This document shows, piece after piece, positions 1 through 6,602 of a DNA stretch of 11,616 nt. The notes beneath the pieces are model-generated. The model was given only the letters and a program-made list of their open reading frames with translations, was not told the DNA's origin and searched no databases. The stretch's first letter is position 1. Each line of letters opens with the position of its first letter. A program made the position numbers and the translations under genes. Source of the stretch: Rubrivivax sp. GTDB taxonomy: Bacteria > Pseudomonadota > Gammaproteobacteria > Burkholderiales > Burkholderiaceae. The DNA is taken from the NCBI GenBank assembly GCA_016790225.1, contig JAEUOZ010000028.1, positions 1 through 11,616 of the forward strand. The letters run 5' to 3'.

Positions 1-285
1 GCCTACAAGCTGCAGCCCGATGTCTATGCCGTGCAGGGCTACGACGCGGCACAGATGCTTGCCGGCGGCCTCGCGGCGGTAAAGGGCGACATCGGCAGGA
101 AGGCCGACTTCGCCGCCGCGCTGCGCAAGGCCACGATCGACAGCCCACGCGGCAAGTTCACGCTGTCGGCCAGCCACAACCCGGTGCAGGACATCTATCT
201 GCGCCAGGTGGGCGCGAAGGAGAACAAGCTGCTCGGCATCGCCTCCAAGTCGCTCGCCGACCCGGGCCGCGGCTGCCGCATGTGA
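1..285 (+). CDS. ABC transporter substrate-binding protein, branched-chain amino acid type (C-terminal part)
   Basis: The frame is open from the first base and ends at TGA 283-285, so this is the last 94 residues of a longer protein whose start lies outside the window. The residues match the C-terminal lobe of Peripla_BP_6 (LivJ/LivK-like) proteins: a QGYDAAQML helix, a region reading AALRKATIDSPRGKFTLS, then HNPVQDIYLRQV, and a cysteine close to the end (GRGCRM). In this family the mature protein is periplasmic and delivers ligand to the LivHM permease. The livH-like gene starts 54 bases downstream on the same strand, so this is the binding protein of that transporter. The ligand cannot be read from this fragment. 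The linked feruloyl-CoA synthase and hydroxybenzoyl-CoA thioesterase suggest an aromatic acid rather than leucine, which is inference. The family call is firm. Confidence 0.9.
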   Translation, partial: AYKLQPDVYAVQGYDAAQMLAGGLAAVKGDIGRKADFAAALRKATIDSPRGKFTLSASHNPVQDIYLRQVGAKENKLLGIASKSLADPGRGCRM

Positions 286-339
286 CGCCTGCCGAGGCGA
301 CCCCGGCGACGCCGCGCCACCCGCACACCGACGGCGGCC

Positions 340-1221
340 ATGGACCTCGCGACCTTCCTCGTGCAGTGCCTGAACGCGCTGCAGTACGGGCTGCTGCTCT
401 TCCTCGTCGCCTCGGGGCTGACACTGGTCTTCGGCATCATGGGCGTCATCAACCTGGCGCACGGCAGCTTCTACATGATCGGCGCCTACATGGCCTTCGC
501 GCTGGCGCCGGTGGTGGACAGCGCCTTCGGCGGCGGCTTCTTTGCCACGATGGCCGTGGGCGTGGTGCTCGCGGTCATCCTGGGCTATGCGCTGGAGTGG
601 GCGTTCTACAGCTACCTCTACGAGCGTGAGCACCTGCAGCAGGTGCTGATGACCTACGGCCTGATCCTGGTCTTCGAGGAACTGCGCAGCCTGATCGTGG
701 GCGACGATGTGCACGGCGTGCCGGTGCCGCCGTGGCTGTCCGGCACGCTGCCGCTGGGCGAGGTGATGACCTACCCGGTCTACCGCCTCTTCATCAGCGG
801 CGTGTGCATCGTGCTGGCGCTGGGCATGTGGTTCGTCTTCACGCGCACGCGGCTGGGCATGATGATCCGCGCCGGCGCCACCAACCGCGAGATGGTGCAG
901 AGCCTGGGCATCGACATCCAGTTTCTCTACCGCGTGGTGTTTGCCGCGGGCGTGGCGATCGCCGTGCTGGCCGGCATGGTGGCCGCACCGGTCTCCAGCG
1001 TCTATCCGAACATGGGCGGGCAGGTGCTCATCATCTGCTTCGTCGTGGTCGTCATCGGTGGCATTGGCTCGATCCGCGGCGCGCTCTTGGCGGCCCTGCT
1101 GATCGGCTTTGTGGACACCTTCGGCAAGGTGGTGTTTCCGCAGGCGGCCGGCGTGCTGGTCTACGTGATGATGGCGCTGATCCTGCTGTGGAAGCCCGAT
1201 GGGCTCTTCAAGGCGGGCTGA
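340..1221 (+). CDS. livH: Branched-chain amino acid-type ABC transporter permease, LivH family
   Basis: This 293-aa inner-membrane permease (BPD_transp_2 family) forms the translocation pore with the livM-like product. The length is normal for LivH. The N-terminal part has the family pattern GLTLVFGIMGVINLAHGSFY at about residues 27-46, followed by GAYMAF. The cytoplasmic loop reading TRLGMMIRAGATNREM at about residues 168-183 is the EAA-like segment that contacts the ATPases. Hydrophobic stretches run through most of the chain, and the C-terminus reads LLWKPDGLF, as is usual in the family. ATG 340 is preceded only by a weak GGCGG stretch, so translation may depend partly on the upstream gene. 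The livM-like gene starts 11 bases after the stop. The liv symbol marks the family; the real substrate is probably an aromatic acid, judged by the downstream genes. Confidence 0.93.
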   Translation: MDLATFLVQCLNALQYGLLLFLVASGLTLVFGIMGVINLAHGSFYMIGAYMAFALAPVVDSAFGGGFFATMAVGVVLAVILGYALEWAFYSYLYEREHLQQVLMTYGLILVFEELRSLIVGDDVHGVPVPPWLSGTLPLGEVMTYPVYRLFISGVCIVLALGMWFVFTRTRLGMMIRAGATNREMVQSLGIDIQFLYRVVFAAGVAIAVLAGMVAAPVSSVYPNMGGQVLIICFVVVVIGGIGSIRGALLAALLIGFVDTFGKVVFPQAAGVLVYVMMALILLWKPDGLFKAG

Positions 1222-1232
1222 GCAGGGTGCGC

Positions 1233-2279
1233 ATGACGTCATCCCACAGCGGCTTCCTGCCCCCGGCCGAGCGCGGCAAGCTCGCCTTCGTCGTGCTGAT
1301 CTTTGCAGGCCTGGCGCTCTTCGGCTGGGTGGGCGGCAAGTACGGTGTCGACCTGGTCACCAAGATCATGATCTACGCCGTGTTTGCACTGAGCCTGGAG
1401 CTGCTCGTCGGCGCCACCGGGCTGGTGTGCTTCGGCCACGCCGCACTGCTGGGCATCGGCGCCTATGCGGCGGTGAAGCTCTCGCCGGAGTTCGAGGCCG
1501 CGTCCGCCTGGTGGCTGCTGCCGGCCTGCGTGGCGGCCGCGGCCGCCTACGCGCTGTTCATGGGGGCGCTGTCGCTGCGCACCAAGGGCGTCTACTTCAT
1601 CATGGTGACGCTGGCCTTCGCGCAGATGGCTTACTACGTGGTTCACGATACGCCGCTGGGCGGCGGCACCGACGGCATCTACCTCAACCTCAAGCCCACG
1701 CTCGCCCTGGGCGGCACGACGCTGATCGATCTGGATCAGACCCGCGGCTTCTACTACTTCACGCTGCTGTGGCTGCTGCTGGTCTTCGTCTTCCTGGCCG
1801 TGCTGCTGCGCTCGCGCTTCGGCCGCGCGCTGGCCGGCATCAAGGCCAACGAGCAGCGCATGCGCGCCACCGGCTTTGCCACCTACCCGTACAAGCTCGC
1901 GGCCTTCGTGGTCTCGGGCGCGCTGGCCGGCCTCGCGGGCTTCCTGTTTGCGGTGAAGGACAGCTACGTCAACCCGGAACTGCTGAGCTGGCACCTCAGC
2001 GGGGCCGTGCTGATCATGATCATCCTGGGCGGGCTGGGGCATCTGCGCGGCGCGCTGATCGGCGCCTTCGCCTTCGTGCTGCTGCAGGAGTTCTTCAAGT
2101 CCGAAGCCATCTGGGGCGGCTTCGCGCGGCACTGGCACCTGGGGCTGGGCCTCACCATCATCGCCAGCGTGGCCCTGCTGCCCCAGGGCCTGGTCGGCCT
2201 GCCCGCGCAGTGGCGCGCACGCCTGACCGGGCGCGATGACGGCCCGCGCGAGCCGCGCGAACCCGAGACTGCCGCATGA
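1233..2279 (+). CDS. livM: Branched-chain amino acid-type ABC transporter permease, LivM family
   Basis: This 348-aa protein is the second permease subunit of the importer. Motifs include LELLVGATGLVCFGHAALLG with GIGAYAAV near the N-terminus and LSLRTKGVYFIMVTLAFAQM, both typical of LivM. The EAA-like loop RSRFGRALAGIKANEQRMRA is followed by TGFATYPYKLAAFV. The C-terminal segment GGLGHLRGALIGAF resembles the LivM pattern GGxGtlxGpxxGA. The start is taken at ATG 1233, with AGCAGGG at 1221-1227 as a moderate ribosome-binding site. An in-frame GTG at 1227 is possible but falls inside that site. The last residues, rich in Arg, Glu and Pro, form a charged cytoplasmic tail. The stop overlaps the next start in an ATGA arrangement at 2276-2279, indicating translational coupling with the livG-like gene. 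Substrate specificity is not visible. Confidence 0.93.
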   Translation: MTSSHSGFLPPAERGKLAFVVLIFAGLALFGWVGGKYGVDLVTKIMIYAVFALSLELLVGATGLVCFGHAALLGIGAYAAVKLSPEFEAASAWWLLPACVAAAAAYALFMGALSLRTKGVYFIMVTLAFAQMAYYVVHDTPLGGGTDGIYLNLKPTLALGGTTLIDLDQTRGFYYFTLLWLLLVFVFLAVLLRSRFGRALAGIKANEQRMRATGFATYPYKLAAFVVSGALAGLAGFLFAVKDSYVNPELLSWHLSGAVLIMIILGGLGHLRGALIGAFAFVLLQEFFKSEAIWGGFARHWHLGLGLTIIASVALLPQGLVGLPAQWRARLTGRDDGPREPREPETAA

Positions 2280-3049
2280 GTGCATCGGGCAGCGCAACTG
2301 CCGGCAGCGAGGTGCTGCTGCGCGGCCTGGACATCACGCGGCGCTGGGGCGGGCTGGTGGCGGTGGACGCCGTCACGCTCGATCTGAAGCGCGGCGAGGT
2401 GCATGCCGTCATCGGCACCAACGGCGCCGGCAAGAGCACCTTGATCAACATTCTGTCCGGCGAGATCGAGCCCTCGGCCGGGCGCGTGGAGCTGCTGAAC
2501 CAGGACGTCACGGGCTGGTCTCAGCCGCGGCGCGCGCGCGCCGGGCTGGGCCGCAGCTACCAGCGCACCACGATCTATCCCGCCTTCAGCGTCTTCGAGA
2601 ACTGCCGCCTCGCGGCGCAGGCGCGCCACCCCCAGGCCTGGCGCTGGTGGCAGCGGGCCGACCGCTGCCGTTTCAGCAACGAGGCCGCGCTGGCGGCCGT
2701 GCAGCGCACCGGGCTCTTCCATGTGATGGAGCGCACCGCGGGCCTGCTGTCGCACGGCCAGAAGCGCCAGCTGGAGATCGCCATGTGCCTGGCAACCGAG
2801 CCCCAGGTGCTGCTGCTGGACGAGCCACTGGCCGGCATGGGCGCCGAAGAGACCGATCGCATGCTGCAGCTGCTGGCCGATCTGCGCGAGGGCCACGCCA
2901 TCCTGCTGGTGGAGCACGACATGGACGCGGTCTTCCGCATCGCCGACCGCATCACGGTGATGGTCAACGGCGCGGTGATCGCCAGCGACACCCCGCCCGC
3001 CGTGCGCGCCAACCCGCTGGTGCAGGCGGCCTACCTGGGGGGTGATTGA
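2276..3049 (+). CDS. livG: ABC transporter ATP-binding protein, LivG family
   Basis: This 257-aa cytoplasmic ATPase powers the importer. All ATPase motifs are present: Walker A GTNGAGKST at residues 47-55, the Q-loop glutamine Q96 in RSYQRTTIYPAFSVFEN, the signature LSHGQ at 158-162, Walker B VLLLDEP at 178-184 with catalytic E183, and the switch histidine H214 in LLVEHDMD. The C-terminal part ends in NPLVQAAYLGGD, the usual LivG ending. A short insertion rich in Arg and Trp (about residues 118-132) lies between the Q-loop and the signature, as in other LivG proteins. The start ATG overlaps the livM-like stop by four bases. LivG normally pairs with LivF, and the livF-like gene begins three bases after this stop. 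Nothing suggests loss of function. Confidence 0.94.
   Translation: MSASGSATAGSEVLLRGLDITRRWGGLVAVDAVTLDLKRGEVHAVIGTNGAGKSTLINILSGEIEPSAGRVELLNQDVTGWSQPRRARAGLGRSYQRTTIYPAFSVFENCRLAAQARHPQAWRWWQRADRCRFSNEAALAAVQRTGLFHVMERTAGLLSHGQKRQLEIAMCLATEPQVLLLDEPLAGMGAEETDRMLQLLADLREGHAILLVEHDMDAVFRIADRITVMVNGAVIASDTPPAVRANPLVQAAYLGGD
3037..3045 (+). promoter_or_regulatory. Ribosome-binding site that sets the livF-like start
   Basis: GGGGGGTGA at 3037-3045 closely matches the ideal AGGAGGTGA and lies six bases before ATG 3052. An in-frame TTG at 3046 directly abuts this site, too close for normal initiation. The ATG at 3052 is therefore the better start for the second ATPase. The site lies inside the last codons of the livG-like gene, so the two genes are probably translated in a coupled way. 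Confidence 0.6.
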
Positions 3050-3051
3050 GC

Positions 3052-3774
3052 ATGGCCGCCGAGCGCCCCGAGCTGCTGCTGGATGCGCGCGACATCCACG
3101 CCTGGTATGGCTCCAGCCACGTGCTGCACGGCGTGGATCTCAGCATCGCGCGCGGCGAGACCGTAGGCCTGCTGGGCCGCAACGGCATGGGCAAGAGCAC
3201 GCTGATCCGCACGCTGCTGGGCCATGTGACGCAGCGCGACGGGCACATCCACTTCTTCGGCCAGGACGGCTCGCACAGCCGTCCGCACGAGGTGGCGCGC
3301 CTGGGCGTGGCCTACGTGCCGGAAGGCCGCGGCATCTTCCCCAACCTCTCGGTCAAGGAGAACCTGGTGATGGCCGCGCGGCCGGGCCGCAAGGGGCGTG
3401 ACGACTGGAGCCTGCAGCGCGTGCTGCAGACCTTTCCGCGTGTGGAGGAGCGCCTGGGCCACATGGGCAGCCAGCTCTCGGGGGGCGAGCAGCAGATGCT
3501 GTCCATCGGGCGCGCGCTGATGACCAACCCCGAGCTGATCATCCTGGACGAAGCCACCGAAGGCCTGGCACCGCTGATCGTGGCCGACATCTGGCGCGTG
3601 ATCGGCGAGATCCGCGCCAGCGGCATCGCCACCTTGATCGTGGATCGCGACTGGCGCAAGGTGCTGCACCGCAGCGACCGCGCCGTGGTGCTGCAGAAGG
3701 GCCGGGTCGTGATGGCCGGCGCTTCCGCGGCCATCGCCGACGATCCGGCGCTGGCTGGCTACCTGGGCGTCTGA
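3052..3774 (+). CDS. livF: ABC transporter ATP-binding protein, LivF family
   Basis: This 240-aa protein is the second ATPase of the importer. Motifs, numbered from ATG 3052: Walker A GRNGMGKST at 42-50, the LivF-type YVPEGRGIFPNLSVKENL at about 88-105, signature LSGGE at 142-146, and Walker B LIILDE at 162-167, followed by ATEGLAP as is usual for LivF. The switch region is odd. LivF proteins normally read VEQN where other ABC ATPases have the switch histidine; here it reads VDRD, placing R199 at the switch position. The other motifs are intact, so the protein should still bind ATP, and LivG in this pair keeps its histidine. Start choice rests on the strong ribosome-binding site at 3037-3045. 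The thioesterase gene begins one base after the stop. Confidence 0.93.
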   Translation: MAAERPELLLDARDIHAWYGSSHVLHGVDLSIARGETVGLLGRNGMGKSTLIRTLLGHVTQRDGHIHFFGQDGSHSRPHEVARLGVAYVPEGRGIFPNLSVKENLVMAARPGRKGRDDWSLQRVLQTFPRVEERLGHMGSQLSGGEQQMLSIGRALMTNPELIILDEATEGLAPLIVADIWRVIGEIRASGIATLIVDRDWRKVLHRSDRAVVLQKGRVVMAGASAAIADDPALAGYLGV

Positions 3775-3775
3775 C

Positions 3776-4216
3776 ATGGCTTCCCGGTCCCACATCCACC
3801 GCGTCGAGGTGCACTTCGGCGATTGCGATCCGGCCGGCATCGTCTTCTTCCCCAACTTCTCCCGCTGGATGGATCAGGCCTCGCTGGCCTTCTTCATCGC
3901 CTGCGGCGTGCCGCCCTGGCGTGAACTGGTCAAGACGCGCGGCATCGTGGGCACGCCCCTGCTGGAGATCCACACGCGCTTCCTCAAACCCGCCACCTAC
4001 GGCGAGACGATCGAGGTGCACACCACCGTGGACAGCTGGCGCGCCAAGACCTTCACGCACCGCCACGTGATCCGCCGCGGCGACGATGTGCTGTGCGAAG
4101 GCACGGAGGTGCGCGCCTTCGTCGTGAGAGACCCGGCCGATCCGCAGCGCATCAAGGCCATCCCGGTGCCAGCGGACATCCAGGCACTGTGCAGCCTGGC
4201 GCCGGACGCCGCCTGA
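3776..4216 (+). CDS. 4-hydroxybenzoyl-CoA thioesterase, hot-dog fold (Pseudomonas CBS3 type)
   Basis: This 146-aa hot-dog thioesterase (4HBT family) probably hydrolyses 4-hydroxybenzoyl-CoA or a close aroyl-CoA to the free acid and CoA in the cytoplasm. The N-terminal motif FGDCDPAGIVFFPNFSRWMD spans residues 14-33; D18 aligns with the catalytic Asp17 of the Pseudomonas CBS3 enzyme. Similarity to that protein, as I remember it, continues beyond the motif: CGVPPWRELVKTRGIVGTP in the middle and KAIPVPADIQALCS at the end. That makes this subfamily likelier than the generic YbgC branch. The gene starts one base after the livF-like stop, so it belongs to the operon. With the feruloyl-CoA synthase downstream, a fitting role is releasing hydroxybenzoate after side-chain shortening of a cinnamoyl-CoA, or rescuing trapped CoA. 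Exact substrate choice is inference. Confidence 0.87.
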   Translation: MASRSHIHRVEVHFGDCDPAGIVFFPNFSRWMDQASLAFFIACGVPPWRELVKTRGIVGTPLLEIHTRFLKPATYGETIEVHTTVDSWRAKTFTHRHVIRRGDDVLCEGTEVRAFVVRDPADPQRIKAIPVPADIQALCSLAPDAA

Positions 4217-4288
4217 GCCTTGACGGCCGCGCCGGCCCGGCTCACGCTTGCTGACCCCGCGCACCCAGGCTCAGCCCCGCCCCGACAC

Positions 4289-4294
4289 AAGGAA
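4289..4294 (+). promoter_or_regulatory. Ribosome-binding site for the feruloyl-CoA synthase gene
   Basis: AAGGAA at 4289-4294 lies seven bases before ATG 4302. It supports that start over the in-frame TTG at 4248, which would add 18 low-complexity residues rich in Pro, Arg and Gln. The 85-base gap after the thioesterase gene shows no convincing promoter. A TTGACG at 4219-4224 lacks a recognisable -10 box. Confidence 0.55.
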
Positions 4295-4301
4295 CCCGGC
4301 C

Positions 4302-6113
4302 ATGGACCCCATTGCGCCCCTGCGTCTCTTTGATGACCCGGCCGCGCTGGCCCCGCCGCGTGTCATGCGTGAGGATCTGCCGGGCGGCGGCTTCATCCTG
4401 CGCCACGCCGAGCCGCTGCAGCCGCATGCGCGCTGCATCGGCGACTGGCTGGAGCACTGGGCGCGCACCACGCCCGAGGCGATCTTCCTCAGCGAACGCG
4501 AGGCCGATGGCCGCTGGCGCCAGCTGAGCTACCGCCAGGTGCGTCAGGCCGCCGGGCGCCTGGCACAGGGCCTGCTGGATCTGCGGCTGCCGCCCGGACA
4601 GCCGCTGGTGGTGCTCAGCGATAACGCCGTCGATCATGCGCTGCTGCTGCTGGCCGCGCTGCACATCGGGCGGCCCGTGTGCACGGTCTCCAGCGCCTAC
4701 AGCCGCCAGACCCAGGATTTCAGCCGCATCCACGCCATCCTGGGCGCGCTGGAGCCGGCATTGATCTATGCCAGCGACGCTGCGGTCTACGGCGCCGCCG
4801 CCGCCAGCTGGCGCGGCGCCGGCCTGCGCGTCTTTTCGCGCCACGCGCAGCAGGTCCCCGGCGCGCTTCCGCTGTCCGCCCTGGATGAAGCGCCCGAGAC
4901 CGAAGCCGTGATGGAGGCCTTCAGCCGCATCCGGCCGGATGATCACGCCAAGTACCTGCTGACCAGCGGCTCCACCGGCACGCCCAAGGTGGTGATCAAC
5001 ACGCACCGCATGCTCACCGCCAACCAGCAGCAGATCGCGCAGGTGTGGCCCTTCCTGAACCGGCACCGGCTGACGCTGCTGGAGTGGCTGCCCTGGAGCC
5101 ACACTTTCGGCGCCAACCACAACCTGCACATGGCACTGGCGCATGGCGGCAGCCTGGCCATCGACGAAGGCCGCCCGGCGCCCGGGCTGATCGAAAAGAC
5201 CGTGGCCAACCTGCGCGAGATCCGGCCCAACTTCTATTTCAATGTGCCGCGCGGCTTCGACATGCTGCTGCCCTACCTGGAAAGCGACGAGGCCTTCGCC
5301 CGCGCCTTCTTCCAGCGCCTGGAAGGCATCTTCTACGCCGGTGCCGCGCTGCCGCAGAGCCTGTGGGAACGCATCGTCGCCGTGGCCGCCCGGGTGCGCG
5401 ATCGGCCGCTGTGGTTCACCAGCGCCTGGGGCTCCACCGAGACCAGCCCGGCGGTCACCAGCGTGCACTGGCCGATCGAGCGCGCCGGCTGCATCGGCGC
5501 GCCGCTGCCCGGCGTGGAGCTGAAGTTTGTGCCCAACGGCGGCAAGCTGGAGATGCGTGTGCGCGGGCCGAATGTCTTTCCCGGCTACCGCCACCATCCG
5601 CAGGCCACGGCGCAGGCCTTCGATGAGGATGGCTACTACCTCATCGGCGATGCCGGCCTGCTGGTGGACCCGGCCGATCCGAACCAGGGCGTGGCCTTCG
5701 ACGGCCGCGTGGCAGAGGATTTCAAGCTGATGTCCGGCACCTGGGTGTCGGTGGGCATGCTGCGCGTCAAGGCCGTGAGCGCGCTGGCGCCCTGGGTGAG
5801 CGATGCGGTGCTCACCGGCCACGACCGCGAGACCATCGGCCTGCTGCTGTTCCCCAGCCCCGCGGCCCGCGCGCTGCCGCCCGCGGAACTGCACGCCCGG
5901 CTGCGCGGCGGTCTGCAAGCCCTGGCCGCGCAGGCCGCCGGATCCGCCCAGCGCATCAGCCGCGCCCGTGTGCTGCAGGAGCCGCCCAGCGTGGACGCCG
6001 GCGAGATCACCGACAAGGGCTACCTCAACCAGCGTGCCGTGCTGTCCCGGCGCGCCGCCGAGGTGCAGGCGCTCTACGCCGAGCCGGGTGATGGACTGAG
6101 CTTGATCGTTTGA
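4302..6113 (+). CDS. fcs: Feruloyl-CoA synthase (hydroxycinnamate:CoA ligase, AMP-forming)
   Basis: This 603-aa member of the AMP-binding (ANL) superfamily should activate ferulate, p-coumarate or similar acids to CoA thioesters with ATP. Numbered from ATG 4302: the P-loop TSGSTGTPK at 221-229; EWLPWSHTFGANHN at 261-274; the adenine-pocket motif WGSTE at 376-380 in TSAWGSTETSPAVTS; YYLIGD at 445-450, whose aspartate binds the ribose; the hinge GRVAEDFKL at 468-476 followed by MSGTWVSVG; and the catalytic lysine K572 in DAGEITDKGYLNQRAV. The last motif and the hinge wording are those of bacterial feruloyl-CoA synthases, not fatty-acid ligases. The length is slightly below the usual roughly 620 residues. 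It follows the thioesterase gene by 85 bases on the same strand. No feruloyl-CoA hydratase/lyase or vanillin dehydrogenase is present here, so the later steps must be encoded elsewhere. Substrate range is inferred from family and context. Confidence 0.88.
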   Translation: MDPIAPLRLFDDPAALAPPRVMREDLPGGGFILRHAEPLQPHARCIGDWLEHWARTTPEAIFLSEREADGRWRQLSYRQVRQAAGRLAQGLLDLRLPPGQPLVVLSDNAVDHALLLLAALHIGRPVCTVSSAYSRQTQDFSRIHAILGALEPALIYASDAAVYGAAAASWRGAGLRVFSRHAQQVPGALPLSALDEAPETEAVMEAFSRIRPDDHAKYLLTSGSTGTPKVVINTHRMLTANQQQIAQVWPFLNRHRLTLLEWLPWSHTFGANHNLHMALAHGGSLAIDEGRPAPGLIEKTVANLREIRPNFYFNVPRGFDMLLPYLESDEAFARAFFQRLEGIFYAGAALPQSLWERIVAVAARVRDRPLWFTSAWGSTETSPAVTSVHWPIERAGCIGAPLPGVELKFVPNGGKLEMRVRGPNVFPGYRHHPQATAQAFDEDGYYLIGDAGLLVDPADPNQGVAFDGRVAEDFKLMSGTWVSVGMLRVKAVSALAPWVSDAVLTGHDRETIGLLLFPSPAARALPPAELHARLRGGLQALAAQAAGSAQRISRARVLQEPPSVDAGEITDKGYLNQRAVLSRRAAEVQALYAEPGDGLSLIV

Positions 6114-6141
6114 CATCCTGACCCTTCGACCCGAGGCACCC

Positions 6142-6549
6142 ATGGCCACCGCTGCCGAGATCGTCATCCTGCTGTCGCTGGGCAGCTTCCAGGTCCAGCT
6201 GCCCCAGGCGCCGCAGGCCACCTCGCCCGTCTTTGCCGATTCGGCGCAGGGCGTGCAGGAGTTCATGGGCTGGATCGGCAAGGCGCTGCCCTCGCCGCGC
6301 TTCAACCAGCCGCCCACGCGCATCTGCGTGGTGGGCGCGGTGCCCTTCCCGCCCACGGCGGCGCTCTACCTGCCGCGCCCGTTGTGGGAATCGCGCCAGC
6401 CGCTGCGCCAGCTGGAGCCCTATTCGGCCACCTTCCACTACCTAGAGCCGCCCGCTGGCGCACCCGCACCCAAGCCGCGCACGCTGCGCGATGCCGTGCG
6501 CCTGTGCGCCGAAGTGGCCAAGGCAGCGCCGCCGCGCAAGCTGCCCTGA
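6142..6549 (+). CDS. Hypothetical protein, 135 aa
   Basis: I do not recognise this family with confidence. The frame is very probably real: almost every third base in its first 70 codons is G or C, and GAGG at 6131-6134 lies seven bases before ATG 6142. The protein has a hydrophobic start (AAEIVILLSLGSFQVQL), a middle with VQEFMGWIGKAL, and a central RICVVGAVPFPPTAALYLPR. It ends in a Pro/Ala-rich and basic tail. The N-terminal hydrophobic stretch is short and holds Glu6, so it looks more like a beta strand than a membrane anchor. The central strand-Pro-helix-Arg pattern loosely resembles part of a SAVED domain, but that is a weak visual match over a short region. The gene lies 28 bases after fcs and 53 bases before the TIR-protein gene on the same strand, so all three may share a transcript. 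A partner role with the TIR protein is inference. Confidence 0.7.
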   Translation: MATAAEIVILLSLGSFQVQLPQAPQATSPVFADSAQGVQEFMGWIGKALPSPRFNQPPTRICVVGAVPFPPTAALYLPRPLWESRQPLRQLEPYSATFHYLEPPAGAPAPKPRTLRDAVRLCAEVAKAAPPRKLP

Positions 6550-6602
6550 GCGCCCGCAGCACCATCCTGCATGAACGCTGCCCAGACCCACCCTCGCCGC
6601 TG

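Noticed and set aside
732..1232. Upstream extension of the livM-like frame into the livH-like gene
   Set aside because: The extra 167 residues are an out-of-frame reading of livH; family homology begins only after ATG 1233.
4217..4301. Promoter in the gap before fcs
   Set aside because: TTGACG at 4219-4224 is not followed by any -10-like hexamer at 16-18 bases; the gap is GC-rich throughout.
4242..6356. A 704-codon open frame on the minus strand opposite fcs
   Set aside because: It is a shadow frame of a GC-rich gene: its translation is dominated by Gly, Ala, Gln, Arg and His without any motif, while the plus strand carries a complete ligase with all family motifs.
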